Of a stretch of 64,000 bases of DNA, positions 44,548-53,788 are shown piece after piece. The notes below the pieces were generated by a model that saw only the letters and a program-made list of their open reading frames with translations, was not told the DNA's origin and made no database searches. The position numbers were made by a program, and so were the translations under genes. The DNA is from an uncultured Prevotella sp. (lineage in GTDB: Bacteria > Bacteroidota > Bacteroidia > Bacteroidales > Bacteroidaceae), in contig CAMKRS010000001.1 in assembly GCA_946415245.1 (NCBI GenBank), forward strand, positions 1 through 64,000, written 5' to 3'. Each line of letters begins with the position of its first letter. The first letter of the stretch is position 1.

Positions 44548-44904
44548 ATGTTAACAGAACAAGAATTAGTTAATCAAATTGCTTCAGGCAACGAGAGCGT
44601 AATTTTGGATAAAGATGTCGTTAGTATCGACATCCCTCAGGTCGAAATGCGAATAATGATGATTCACAACGCATTAATCCATAGATTAGATTCCGGCTCT
44701 ATACAAATAAAAGAAGTAGATTGGACTTCTTTTATTGATAGTATTTTTGAAATGAATCAGGGTTTGGATTTCATAAACAGAATACAGAACAAGCAATTAA
44801 AGAACGATATTCTTCATTATTGGATTGACAATTATGATGAAATTGTTGGTAATGCATGGAGAAAAGCCCCGTGGATTTCAAAATGGAAAGAACTATGTGA
44901 CTAA
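44548..44904 (+). CDS. Hypothetical protein (118 aa)
   Basis: Intact ORF in the same direction as the operon, no recognised family. Confidence 0.5.
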   Translation: MLTEQELVNQIASGNESVILDKDVVSIDIPQVEMRIMMIHNALIHRLDSGSIQIKEVDWTSFIDSIFEMNQGLDFINRIQNKQLKNDILHYWIDNYDEIVGNAWRKAPWISKWKELCD

Positions 44905-45081
44905 TAAACTATTTCCCTATTTTGAGTTAGTGGGTAACTTTAAAAGAATAATAGTGAGCTCATAAAGAGTATTAGTCATAGAAAACTAAATAATGCCAAA
45001 AAGGTTCCTTCCTGATAGGGACTTATTGGCTGTTCATTTCTATAATTTTTCTCAATTGTTTATAGTAAACTTGGTAAATCT

Positions 45082-45571
45082 ATGGAATATAATCTTAAAG
45101 AACTCGTTGCTTCAATGTGGGAGCATAGAAAGAATAAAGATTTTGAGCGTAAGAGCTTGATGACTTCATATCGTGGCTTATCTGTCAAAGCAAGTATCGG
45201 TATGACTGGCGCTATCTCAAGGACACCATGGATTTCTGCTTTATTTGTTAATCTCGGCTAGTAATCAGTATAATGTTGGTATTATGTCCGATTTGAAGAA
45301 TGGGCTTTTGTGTAAGTTTAGTTGTAGTTATCAGGGAATTAGAGAGAATGTGGATCTGCGACAAATCCGTTATTTAATACCAGTACATAATCAACGTTTT
45401 TCAGGTTACTATGAGGTAAAATCTGTTAATACTAAAGCGGGAGAGTCGCTTCGGATAGAGTTTGAACTATGCAATTATCATGAGATAGATTCTGTAGTAG
45501 AGGTTGCTATTCATGATGGTTATGGAGTTCCATTAAATTATTCAGAGTTCAGAAGCCTTTGCTATGGATAA
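45082..45571 (+). pseudogene. Probable frameshifted gene between the receiver-like gene and vsr
   Basis: MEYNLKELVASMWEHRKNKDFERKSLMTSYRGLSVKASIGMTGAISRTPWISAL... stops at 45261 while another frame (45245-45571) continues LLISASNQYNVGIMSDLKNG... Confidence 0.45.
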
Positions 45572-46157
45572 ATTATCTCCCAAACAACGACACAAGAATA
45601 TGGCTGCAATCCGTTCAAAGAATACAAAACCTGAGATGATTGTGCGCCGAGGGTTGTGGAAGAGAGGGTTTCGTTATAGGCTGAACCATAAACGATTACC
45701 AGGGCATCCTGACCTGGTGTTGCGAAAATATAGAACGTGCATATTCATAAATGGATGCTTTTGGCATGGCCACAACGTGGCGCTGCCACTGATGGGAGAT
45801 GCCGGACGTAAGATGGAGGATGTGATTGTGAACTCTGAGTGTTGTAAGATTCCCAAGACAAACCGAGATTTTTGGGTAACCAAGATTCGCAGGAACAAGG
45901 AACGAGATAGGGAAGAACAGCGAAGACTTGCAGAGATGGGTTGGCACTGCATCACAGTATGGGAATGTGAATTGAAGCCGCAAAAACGTGAAGAAACGTT
46001 GGATTCCATTGCTTTTACCCTAAATTATATCTGGTTGCAAGATCATGGAGCAAAGAAAATTCCCTATCCCCATTTAGAAGAAGAGGAAAGACAGATGCCA
46101 TTGGTTGCAGAGGGAGAACAAGAAAAAAGGGATAATAACATTTCTCCAAAGAAATAA
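45564..46157 (+). CDS. vsr: Very short patch repair endonuclease
   Basis: MAAIRSKNTKPEMIVRRGLWKRGFRYRLNHKRLPGHPDLVLRKYRTCIFINGCFWHGH. Confidence 0.95.
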   Translation: MDKLSPKQRHKNMAAIRSKNTKPEMIVRRGLWKRGFRYRLNHKRLPGHPDLVLRKYRTCIFINGCFWHGHNVALPLMGDAGRKMEDVIVNSECCKIPKTNRDFWVTKIRRNKERDREEQRRLAEMGWHCITVWECELKPQKREETLDSIAFTLNYIWLQDHGAKKIPYPHLEEEERQMPLVAEGEQEKRDNNISPKK

Positions 46158-46211
46158 TCCTCTACAACCTTTGAAATCAAGGAGATTCTAAGGAAATGCA
46201 TCTTTTGCTCA

Positions 46212-46442
46212 TCATTTCCACCCTGCTGCATTTTTCTCATCGATTAAAGCTATTTGATGCTGACAATGCCTTATCTGAATTTTGAATAGTTCAATACTCT
46301 TTTTCTCTTCGTCGATGATAGCCTCTAATGCTTTTTTCATCTCCTCGCCATCAGCAGAGTTCATTCGCTGTTCTAAAAAGAAATCTAAATAGTTTTTCAT
46401 AACCACAATCGTTACTGATTTATCCACATCTTTATTTCTCAT
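46212..46442 (-). CDS. Small helical protein coupled to the STAND gene
   Basis: 76 aa; overlaps the 3' end of the upstream gene by 11 nt. Confidence 0.55.
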   Translation of the reverse strand: MRNKDVDKSVTIVVMKNYLDFFLEQRMNSADGEEMKKALEAIIDEEKKSIELFKIQIRHCQHQIALIDEKNAAGWK

Positions 46443-49400
46443 GCCCCGTCCTCAAGCTCCCAACGACTCTCCCATTCTCATCCAATGTATATGTCCCGCT
46501 CACCACCAGCCACATAGGCAGCACCGGCATATGCTGATAATTATGCAGTCCAATGATATTTTTCTCACCCAGCACATACCACATGATTCTCTTGTGGTGC
46601 TTGGCAAGATAATTCATCAGTGCATCCTTCCGCACTAACAAATAAGTCCTTGATTCTTCTATTGCTCCCTCATCAAAACAGACCACATTACCCTTTTCAT
46701 CTACAAACACGCCTTCCTTATCACCATGTTGCATCCCCATACCGTCAAATAATTGCTTCGAGGGCACCAGACAATAAAAAGCCTCTTCTTTGGAATGATC
46801 TTCTCCAGCCTCCCACAAATAGCCGATACTTGTTACTTCTGCATGGCCAATGAGACGATTCGTATTCCTGTCATATATTTCCTTCTTGGTCAGCCCCTCT
46901 GCATCAAAATATTGATAGGCTGGCGACCAATAATACTCCCGATAGAACATTTCGTACCTGTCACTACATTCCGGCATCCATCTCCCACCAAAATTCTGTT
47001 TCATTGCCCATTTGTAGACACGAGGGAATTCTTCTTCGTCAATAATACAACTTCTTACTTGATACCACAGCTTTTTGTAGATATCATCTTCGTTATGGGG
47101 CTCTATCCACTCTGGATAACATTCCAAGGCAAGCCAGTCGCCACCTTCAGGATCCTTCAATGCTATAATCGGCTCAGCAGGTGGTATGTCATCATCAATG
47201 TTCAGCCAATCAGCCAATTCTGCCTCCCAGTTATCATACATTCCTCCATACCACCAGTAATTATCGCGAGGTTTTGACCATTGCCGGTTTCCTTCCCTTC
47301 GAACAAGCGTTGTCGGGTCAATATCACGAATAACAGGATCCCATGGCCCCTCATATTCAACGTCACGGTCACTCCATGCATGTTCTAATTTGGGGAAATT
47401 GTCTGCCACCCGAGCCAACAATTCGTGCAGTGCCAGCCACTGATATTTCTTTCCGATCCGCTCATTGGGTACGGTCGAACGTCCTCTTCCCACACCGACG
47501 TTCTGGTCAAATTCGCCATGCTTTTCTTCTCGATACCCGTACTTGTCAATAATAAGTTTGATGGCTATATGGCTCAAACATTCTGCGTCTATTTTCCAAT
47601 TGCTCAATGCACTTTGGAATGTATATCTGCCAAAATCACCATAAGAATAGCCGACTGTCGTATGCTCTGTGAACATAGATGTCAGCACGCTACACAATCC
47701 AGGTGAATCTTTATACCCCCTACATCCTTCATATAGGGCTTTAATTTCCTCGTCAGGTACGAGCTCATAGTCAAATGAACTATGATAAGGAGGCCGTATC
47801 TTATCCACATCGATATCCAGTCTTACACCTATTGAAATAGCATATTCTATTACTTCCCGTGCATAATCTCGAAGCAACACATGAGGATAGATTTCATCTT
47901 TTACATCAAATATCTTCGAATAAATGTATTGGCACAAGCCTGCCAGATGCTCTTTAGATTTCGATCTCACGGCACATCCTAAAGCCACGGCGTAAAGTCT
48001 TTCATGTATATACGGATCATCCACTGTCGAGAACTTCTCCAGTAGTGGCACCAACACCTGCATCCTATTGTGAAGAAGTTGAACAAGGGCTTTTGTTGCT
48101 GTATCACGGAGTTGCCTGTTTGTACTTGCCAAAAACCAAGATAGCAAGGTTGCGCCCAGTTCTACCGACTTTTCATCTATATCAACCTCATCACTTTCAT
48201 TCCATGCCCAGTTTATGACATCTTCTATGATTTTATAGTTAAAACCGCCATAAATACGGGATAATGTAGGTACCCACATGGCATCCCTGTCAGCTAACGG
48301 CATCGGAGTGAGCATTTTGTGCAGATAGTCTGCATTATAATAGTTCCCCGCATAATAGCCAATCTCCATGATGGTCCGAACAAGGACATCTCTGAATTGA
48401 TCGTCATCCATAAACTCAACAAAGTAGGTATCCAGATGTGAGTCTATAGTATTTTCATCTCTCCATATTAAACTGGATAGAACCGCACGCACTACGGCTT
48501 TACTCCGACGGAAAGTGGGCAATGCGTCATACAATTCCACACCTTTACTTTCAGGCAACATAATGGCAAGTGATTCTAACAAGCCCCCAATTCTATAAGG
48601 ATCCTTTACCGTCTGAACATATTCCTCCAAGGCCTTAAAATCAAATTTCAATTCGTATAGAAGATACCCAGCCTGAAGCATATTTTCGAATCGTTCGTAT
48701 GTGAGGTATATACATTCCCCATACTTGCCTTCATCTCTATAAAAAACATTTTTACTGAAAACGCCTTCTGATATTAGGCAATCCAACAACTCTCCTTCAA
48801 CGAAAACTCGTGGGCAAATATCCGATAAAAGATCAGCAGCACTGTCAATAGGCATTTCATGCCGTCCTTCTTTAGCCGTATATGCTATAAACCTTCGCAC
48901 TGCTTTCTCTACGATTTTAATCGACGACGGATATAACTTATTTTTTCTGAGTGATTTCTCTACACCATCAAAAAACATGTCCATGACCGATGTAATACCC
49001 TTTATCCCATCGGGAATCTTCCTGTAGCCGTTGTTCTTCATGCCTTCACAGAACAAACGCAGGAACAATGGATTTCTGAATTCAGGATTAAGGAATGGTA
49101 TTGTCGGATACAACAGGTCGTATTCCTTAAAGAACAACCGTACAGCCTTTTGTGTGTTAATGCCGAATCCATGGTGCCATGCTCTCACACAGTAGTCATG
49201 GTCGAATTCTTCCCATGGAAGTATGGCTGGTTGGTATGAAGTACGAATACTCAAAACAAGTCCAAGCCACGGATGCCGTCTGATTTGATCAATGAAACTG
49301 CGGATATTATTTGGCCAGATAGCTATCCCATGTCCTTCATTGATGGCATCTATGAAAATGATAATACGGTGTCCTGTTGTCTCTGCCTTAGCTTCGAGCA

Positions 49401-50568
49401 TTTCTAACAACTCGTCTGAAGTTCCAGTAAAGTGAAGCATTTTCATCATCTGGGTAAGAGGATCCTCATCGGTGGTGAATTTCTGCCCCAGAAAAAGTAG
49501 GCTTATCTGCTTTTCTTTCTCCCGTCGCAGTACGACATCGGCCATCAGATGAGACTTTCCTACGCCAGCATCTCCTTCCAGAATCAAGACGGGGTCATTT
49601 ATCAGCCTCATAACATCCTGATGCAAATTGTTGTAAACATGCAGAACATCAACACCTAACCCATATATTCTACTATACTTTCTGTAGGATTCGTCAGTAC
49701 TAATATCATTATCAACAACTTTATTGGCAATGTCTTGAACCGCTTCACCCAGCGTCATCAGTGCAGTCAAAAACTCATCCATTGCGATTCTGTCTATGCC
49801 TGCAACAGGAGTTCCCTTTATTTGCCTGATGGCATTCCTGACACTTTCAACCTTTTCAAGGGCATCATGGCAATGCTTGCTCCTTTCTATTTTTCCGCAG
49901 GCAACCTCTGCTAATCTCAGTTCATCTTCTAAGAAATATTCCAGTGATTTCCCTCGCGAAAGCACCTCGAAGTATTCCGCAGCCTCAACTTCAATATTCA
50001 GCTTAGGCAGATACCGCTTGCCCAAGTCTTTGATGGAGTCAGCATTAAAATGTATCAAGTTTTCATCGGTAAATTCATGCCCTCCAAACCAGAATCGAAG
50101 CATACCTTGATTTTGAGGTTTCTGAATTCTTTCTATTAAGTCCGATGCCCACCAAAATTCAAATACGACTTGAGGATTGAGTTCTGTCCATCTTTCCGCA
50201 TATCCATCAATCCGCTCTTTCATGCTCATCCTACCCTCAACATGAGCATCTGACGGATCCGTTGGAACAGCAATGATATATCTCTTTAAATGGGGATGAG
50301 TCTTCAGCGCTTCTTTCACAGAACCATCTATTTGTTGATACTGTGAATTATCAAAAGCCTTACAGAAGTATTTTGCCTGCCATGCTACTTCACTGCCATC
50401 TTCAAGAATCCAATAGCACTCTACACCTCCATCGGGTTTCCCATTCCGCACGAATCTTATTTTGCACGGAATTTCCTCTTTGCGTGCCAGTTGGCAAACA
50501 AATTCCTCAAATCCATCCCTTGCAGACCCATTGACGGGTCTAATACCATTGAAGTCAAGATTTCTCAT
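46432..50568 (-). CDS. Avs-like STAND NTPase with N-terminal PD-(D/E)XK nuclease
   Basis: N-term GKPDGGVECYWILEDGSEVAWQAKYF (D...QxK); LEGDAGVGKSHLMADV (Walker A); RIIIFIDAINEGHG (Walker B); about 900-aa helical repeat-like C-terminus. Confidence 0.75.
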   Translation of the reverse strand: MRNLDFNGIRPVNGSARDGFEEFVCQLARKEEIPCKIRFVRNGKPDGGVECYWILEDGSEVAWQAKYFCKAFDNSQYQQIDGSVKEALKTHPHLKRYIIAVPTDPSDAHVEGRMSMKERIDGYAERWTELNPQVVFEFWWASDLIERIQKPQNQGMLRFWFGGHEFTDENLIHFNADSIKDLGKRYLPKLNIEVEAAEYFEVLSRGKSLEYFLEDELRLAEVACGKIERSKHCHDALEKVESVRNAIRQIKGTPVAGIDRIAMDEFLTALMTLGEAVQDIANKVVDNDISTDESYRKYSRIYGLGVDVLHVYNNLHQDVMRLINDPVLILEGDAGVGKSHLMADVVLRREKEKQISLLFLGQKFTTDEDPLTQMMKMLHFTGTSDELLEMLEAKAETTGHRIIIFIDAINEGHGIAIWPNNIRSFIDQIRRHPWLGLVLSIRTSYQPAILPWEEFDHDYCVRAWHHGFGINTQKAVRLFFKEYDLLYPTIPFLNPEFRNPLFLRLFCEGMKNNGYRKIPDGIKGITSVMDMFFDGVEKSLRKNKLYPSSIKIVEKAVRRFIAYTAKEGRHEMPIDSAADLLSDICPRVFVEGELLDCLISEGVFSKNVFYRDEGKYGECIYLTYERFENMLQAGYLLYELKFDFKALEEYVQTVKDPYRIGGLLESLAIMLPESKGVELYDALPTFRRSKAVVRAVLSSLIWRDENTIDSHLDTYFVEFMDDDQFRDVLVRTIMEIGYYAGNYYNADYLHKMLTPMPLADRDAMWVPTLSRIYGGFNYKIIEDVINWAWNESDEVDIDEKSVELGATLLSWFLASTNRQLRDTATKALVQLLHNRMQVLVPLLEKFSTVDDPYIHERLYAVALGCAVRSKSKEHLAGLCQYIYSKIFDVKDEIYPHVLLRDYAREVIEYAISIGVRLDIDVDKIRPPYHSSFDYELVPDEEIKALYEGCRGYKDSPGLCSVLTSMFTEHTTVGYSYGDFGRYTFQSALSNWKIDAECLSHIAIKLIIDKYGYREEKHGEFDQNVGVGRGRSTVPNERIGKKYQWLALHELLARVADNFPKLEHAWSDRDVEYEGPWDPVIRDIDPTTLVRREGNRQWSKPRDNYWWYGGMYDNWEAELADWLNIDDDIPPAEPIIALKDPEGGDWLALECYPEWIEPHNEDDIYKKLWYQVRSCIIDEEEFPRVYKWAMKQNFGGRWMPECSDRYEMFYREYYWSPAYQYFDAEGLTKKEIYDRNTNRLIGHAEVTSIGYLWEAGEDHSKEEAFYCLVPSKQLFDGMGMQHGDKEGVFVDEKGNVVCFDEGAIEESRTYLLVRKDALMNYLAKHHKRIMWYVLGEKNIIGLHNYQHMPVLPMWLVVSGTYTLDENGRVVGSLRTGHEK

Positions 50569-50583
50569 AACATCAACTGAACT

Positions 50584-51177
50584 CTATAGGCTATCATACA
50601 CCATTAACAATTCGAAATTAAGTTCCGAAAGTAACACAACACCTTCTATTTCCACCACCACTCTCTTGCATCTTTTTACACGACGAATGACTCCAGTGAC
50701 ACCCTCAAAGGCGCCGCCGATAATCTCCACTCGCTTACCCTCTTTCCCGACGACACTCTCATCGTCCAAAAACATCACGCTGTCGTCAGTCTTGGAGGCC
50801 ACACGCATGAAATTCTGCATCAGTCTGTCAGGTATCGTCATGATTGTATGTGCCTCCTCAGCAGTATTGTCGATCATATACCGCAACGGTTCCAAGGCTT
50901 CATTAGTCGACTTCAGATGACTAATCCTCTCCTGCGTGGACCGTACAAAAATCAAATTACGAATAGCCGGCACTAACTTACGACAAGGGTTATCTGTATC
51001 CGCATCCACCACTTTATACGTCATTGGCACAAAGCTTTCTATCCCCAGTCGGTCAAGCTCAGCTTTCACCTTCATCTCGCGCGAGTATGTCACTCTCATT
51101 GGAAACCAAATCTTAGGGTCACCACACGTAGTTGTGTCGTGTTCAAAGCCTTTCCCATCTTGACCCGTTGCCATCAT
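50584..51177 (-). CDS. UpxY-type NusG-like transcription antiterminator
   Basis: WFPMRVTYSREMKVKAELDRLGIESFVPMTYKVV; C-terminal KOW-like VEIIGGAFEGVTGVIRRVKRCKRVVVEIEGVV. Confidence 0.85.
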   Translation of the reverse strand: MMATGQDGKGFEHDTTTCGDPKIWFPMRVTYSREMKVKAELDRLGIESFVPMTYKVVDADTDNPCRKLVPAIRNLIFVRSTQERISHLKSTNEALEPLRYMIDNTAEEAHTIMTIPDRLMQNFMRVASKTDDSVMFLDDESVVGKEGKRVEIIGGAFEGVTGVIRRVKRCKRVVVEIEGVVLLSELNFELLMVYDSL

Positions 51178-51270
51178 ATTACTCTGATTTTCAGTCGTTT
51201 TATGACTTCAACTATAGCCTCTAATTTCTACGAATCCAATATTTATAGTGCGAATGATGCTTCTATGCTG

Positions 51271-51302
51271 CAAATATACAAAAAATACAATTTATTTCCA
51301 AA
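51271..51302 (-). promoter_or_regulatory. Bacteroidetes promoter for the NusG-like/STAND operon
   Basis: Minus strand TTTG-N20-TATATTTG: CAAATATA at 51271-51278, CAAA at 51299-51302. Confidence 0.75.
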
Positions 51303-51427
51303 CAAAAGCAGAAAAAACTATCTTAGTCTACCTAATTAATGCCAGTTACTCTATTTGAAGAACTTAGATATAGATGCCGCGCTAGTTCATTCACCTCCCC
51401 CAAATATATCATAGCGTTTTCCGTCTT

Positions 51428-52273
51428 CTATAATTTCGTCACAGAATTAGCTAATCGTTTCTCGTCATCAATCTCAGTGGTGTAATAACGTTGATTAAGG
51501 ACATTGAGTAGGTCAGTAAGGTTACTCTCGTCATTAACATTGAATTTCTTGGTTCCTTCGTCGTAGATATGTGGACAATATTTGCTGATGTATGATGGAA
51601 TTTTGGCCTTTTGCTCTGGACTAAAGCTTTGGTATCTCTCGGTCGCCTCCTTTATTCTTCGACGATTGGCTGTTTTGACATCATCTTTACTGAACCCATC
51701 AGCAACATTTATCATATCCATTTCGAGGAATTCTTCAACTTCTTGATTTGTTGCCTCACGATAGAGAATGTTTATTCCATCAAAAATAGATGTGATCGCA
51801 TTGAGGTTCTTAAAATATAGCTTATCTGCATTCCTTTTGTAGTAGCAATCTGCATCTGTTTTAATAACTAGCACATCTTCATAATTGTATAAAACCGCCT
51901 GATCTGTGGGAGCGATTATATGGTTCCAGGAAAGCAATTTCTGTTTTTCGTATATATAACTTGGTGTTATTTTCTGAAATATGAAATCATTTCCTTCGTT
52001 TTGAACAGACACGATGAAATCAATTTTCCCGTATTTTTCTTTTGGCATGAACGAATAGTTTGTAGCAACGAAATCATTTTGGATGAAGTCTATGCTATAG
52101 GTTTGTTGTGAAAAGTGTTCTACGACAAACCATTCGTCTTCCTGCAGTTTATACTCATCGTCATATTCTCTCGAATTGGCAAAATCTGGAATAGTCTCAA
52201 ATGTTGTCTGGTCGGAAAGCACTTTATAGAAAGAGCCTCTTTTCCCTTTTGTTTTTGCTACTAAATAATCCAT
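51428..52273 (-). CDS. kwaB: KwaB-like protein (DUF4868), Kiwa anti-phage system
   Basis: C-terminus YCPHIYDEGTKKFNVNDESNLTDLLNVLNQRYYTTEIDDEKRLANSVTKL resembles DUF4868; TAATG coupling to a membrane gene. Confidence 0.6.
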   Translation of the reverse strand: MDYLVAKTKGKRGSFYKVLSDQTTFETIPDFANSREYDDEYKLQEDEWFVVEHFSQQTYSIDFIQNDFVATNYSFMPKEKYGKIDFIVSVQNEGNDFIFQKITPSYIYEKQKLLSWNHIIAPTDQAVLYNYEDVLVIKTDADCYYKRNADKLYFKNLNAITSIFDGINILYREATNQEVEEFLEMDMINVADGFSKDDVKTANRRRIKEATERYQSFSPEQKAKIPSYISKYCPHIYDEGTKKFNVNDESNLTDLLNVLNQRYYTTEIDDEKRLANSVTKL

Positions 52274-52866
52274 TATTCTTCTGATTTATTTGATGGTACT
52301 TCTATATCAATATATGTAAAATCATTTACTTGCCCAAGTATTTTAAACTCAATATGTTCTCCTAATTTTATGTCCTTTTTCGTCATCACAAGGATTTTGT
52401 TCTTATCCGCAGTCACGAAATAGAAGCGATATCCAAGTAAATGAAAAATTGGATTGTAAAGATAGATTTCTGCACAATAGCATAATACAGTCAAAGCGAT
52501 ATATGTAACCACCAATGTCATATCATTATTAATACTGAGTCCGACAAAAACATAACCAAAGAAGGTCGGTAGAAAGATTGCACTGGCAGATTCAACCATG
52601 ACAATATTCTTCTCCTTAATATTTGCATGATCCAGTTTGGGGAATCTTCTATGATTTTGATAAGTCAACAGGATGGGTATGACAATATATATCATGTATG
52701 AAACCACGTTGGGCAGATCGATTGAAATGCAAGTGACACCACACTTATTCAATAAGTGTCCGATTGTAATGTTATTGTTTATAAAATAGATACTTGCCAA
52801 TAACAAAAATGCTTTCCCTACAAATATGAGTCGATATAATTTCATACAATAGTCTGTTAGATTCAT
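52273..52866 (-). CDS. kwaA: KwaA-like membrane protein, Kiwa anti-phage system
   Basis: 197 aa, four hydrophobic segments then YNPIFHLLGYRFYFVTADKNKILVMTKKDIK; immediately upstream of the kwaB-like gene. Confidence 0.6.
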   Translation of the reverse strand: MNLTDYCMKLYRLIFVGKAFLLLASIYFINNNITIGHLLNKCGVTCISIDLPNVVSYMIYIVIPILLTYQNHRRFPKLDHANIKEKNIVMVESASAIFLPTFFGYVFVGLSINNDMTLVVTYIALTVLCYCAEIYLYNPIFHLLGYRFYFVTADKNKILVMTKKDIKLGEHIEFKILGQVNDFTYIDIEVPSNKSEE

Positions 52867-53320
52867 TTCATTTTTTTCTATCTATCATGTTGTTTTCGAT
52901 GGCAAAGATAAGATAATTATTTATGATAGCCATAAAATGAGTATTTCAATTTTGGCCGTTTTTGGTTTAAATTCCGAAAAGGGTTTACTCTATATCTACT
53001 GAGAATCAGCATGTTACGATCTTTATATGGTCGAAAAGAGGCTCAAAAAATTGAAATAGTTAGAATTAAGCGATTATTAATCATGATACAAAAATGAAAA
53101 CCCAGGATGTCCCTGAAATAGGCATGCAACAACCTTTTGCTAGAGTTTTGGAGTTAGCTTGTTGAATAGACTCACAGGGGTAAGCTATGGAATTATTCTA
53201 TGAATTAATGAAGAGGGCCAGAGTATTTTTGACCCATCTGGAAATTTGAGCCACTGATCAATGTAAAGGAGAGATTATTACGGGGACTGGTGTTTGGAGT
53301 TGGCCCATATGCCCCCACGA

Positions 53321-53782
53321 CTATAATAAATTGCTTCTATGTGTTGGTTTCGCCCACATTCTAACTAGTTTAATTCCTACAAAAACAATAAATATAATGA
53401 TATATGCTTCAAAATAAAATGCGTAATCCGTTAAATACCATTTATAATCAGGGAAAGAATGGCCATCAACAGTTACAAATTTTGTGGTAGTATAATGATC
53501 TCTTAGAAAACTAAGAATGTCTGGTAGTATTATAACAGAAATGCATTCAAACAATAACACCCAGATATTCTTTATTATCGTTTGATTAATCCTTGAAAAA
53601 TACAAAAGCAATACGAAAATAGTGTTACGGGGAGCATAGATACAACACCATAAAACTAAGACAGCTCCCCACCAGTATTCTTTGTTAGGTTCACTGCAAA
53701 TCCAACAATATATCATTCCAACGATAATAAAAACAATATATATCTTCAATAACCGATATATTGCTTTGTATAGAGGTTCCAT
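53321..53782 (-). CDS. Membrane protein, candidate RHS-toxin immunity protein
   Basis: 153 aa with several hydrophobic segments, 6 nt downstream of the RHS gene. Confidence 0.6.
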   Translation of the reverse strand: MEPLYKAIYRLLKIYIVFIIVGMIYCWICSEPNKEYWWGAVLVLWCCIYAPRNTIFVLLLYFSRINQTIIKNIWVLLFECISVIILPDILSFLRDHYTTTKFVTVDGHSFPDYKWYLTDYAFYFEAYIIIFIVFVGIKLVRMWAKPTHRSNLL

Positions 53783-53788
53783 ATCATT

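Noticed and set aside
51339-51485. Short plus-strand ORF MPVTLFEELRYRCRASSFTSPKYIIAF... downstream of the kwaB-like gene
   Set aside because: Overlaps the convergent kwaB-like 3' end and has no family resemblance.
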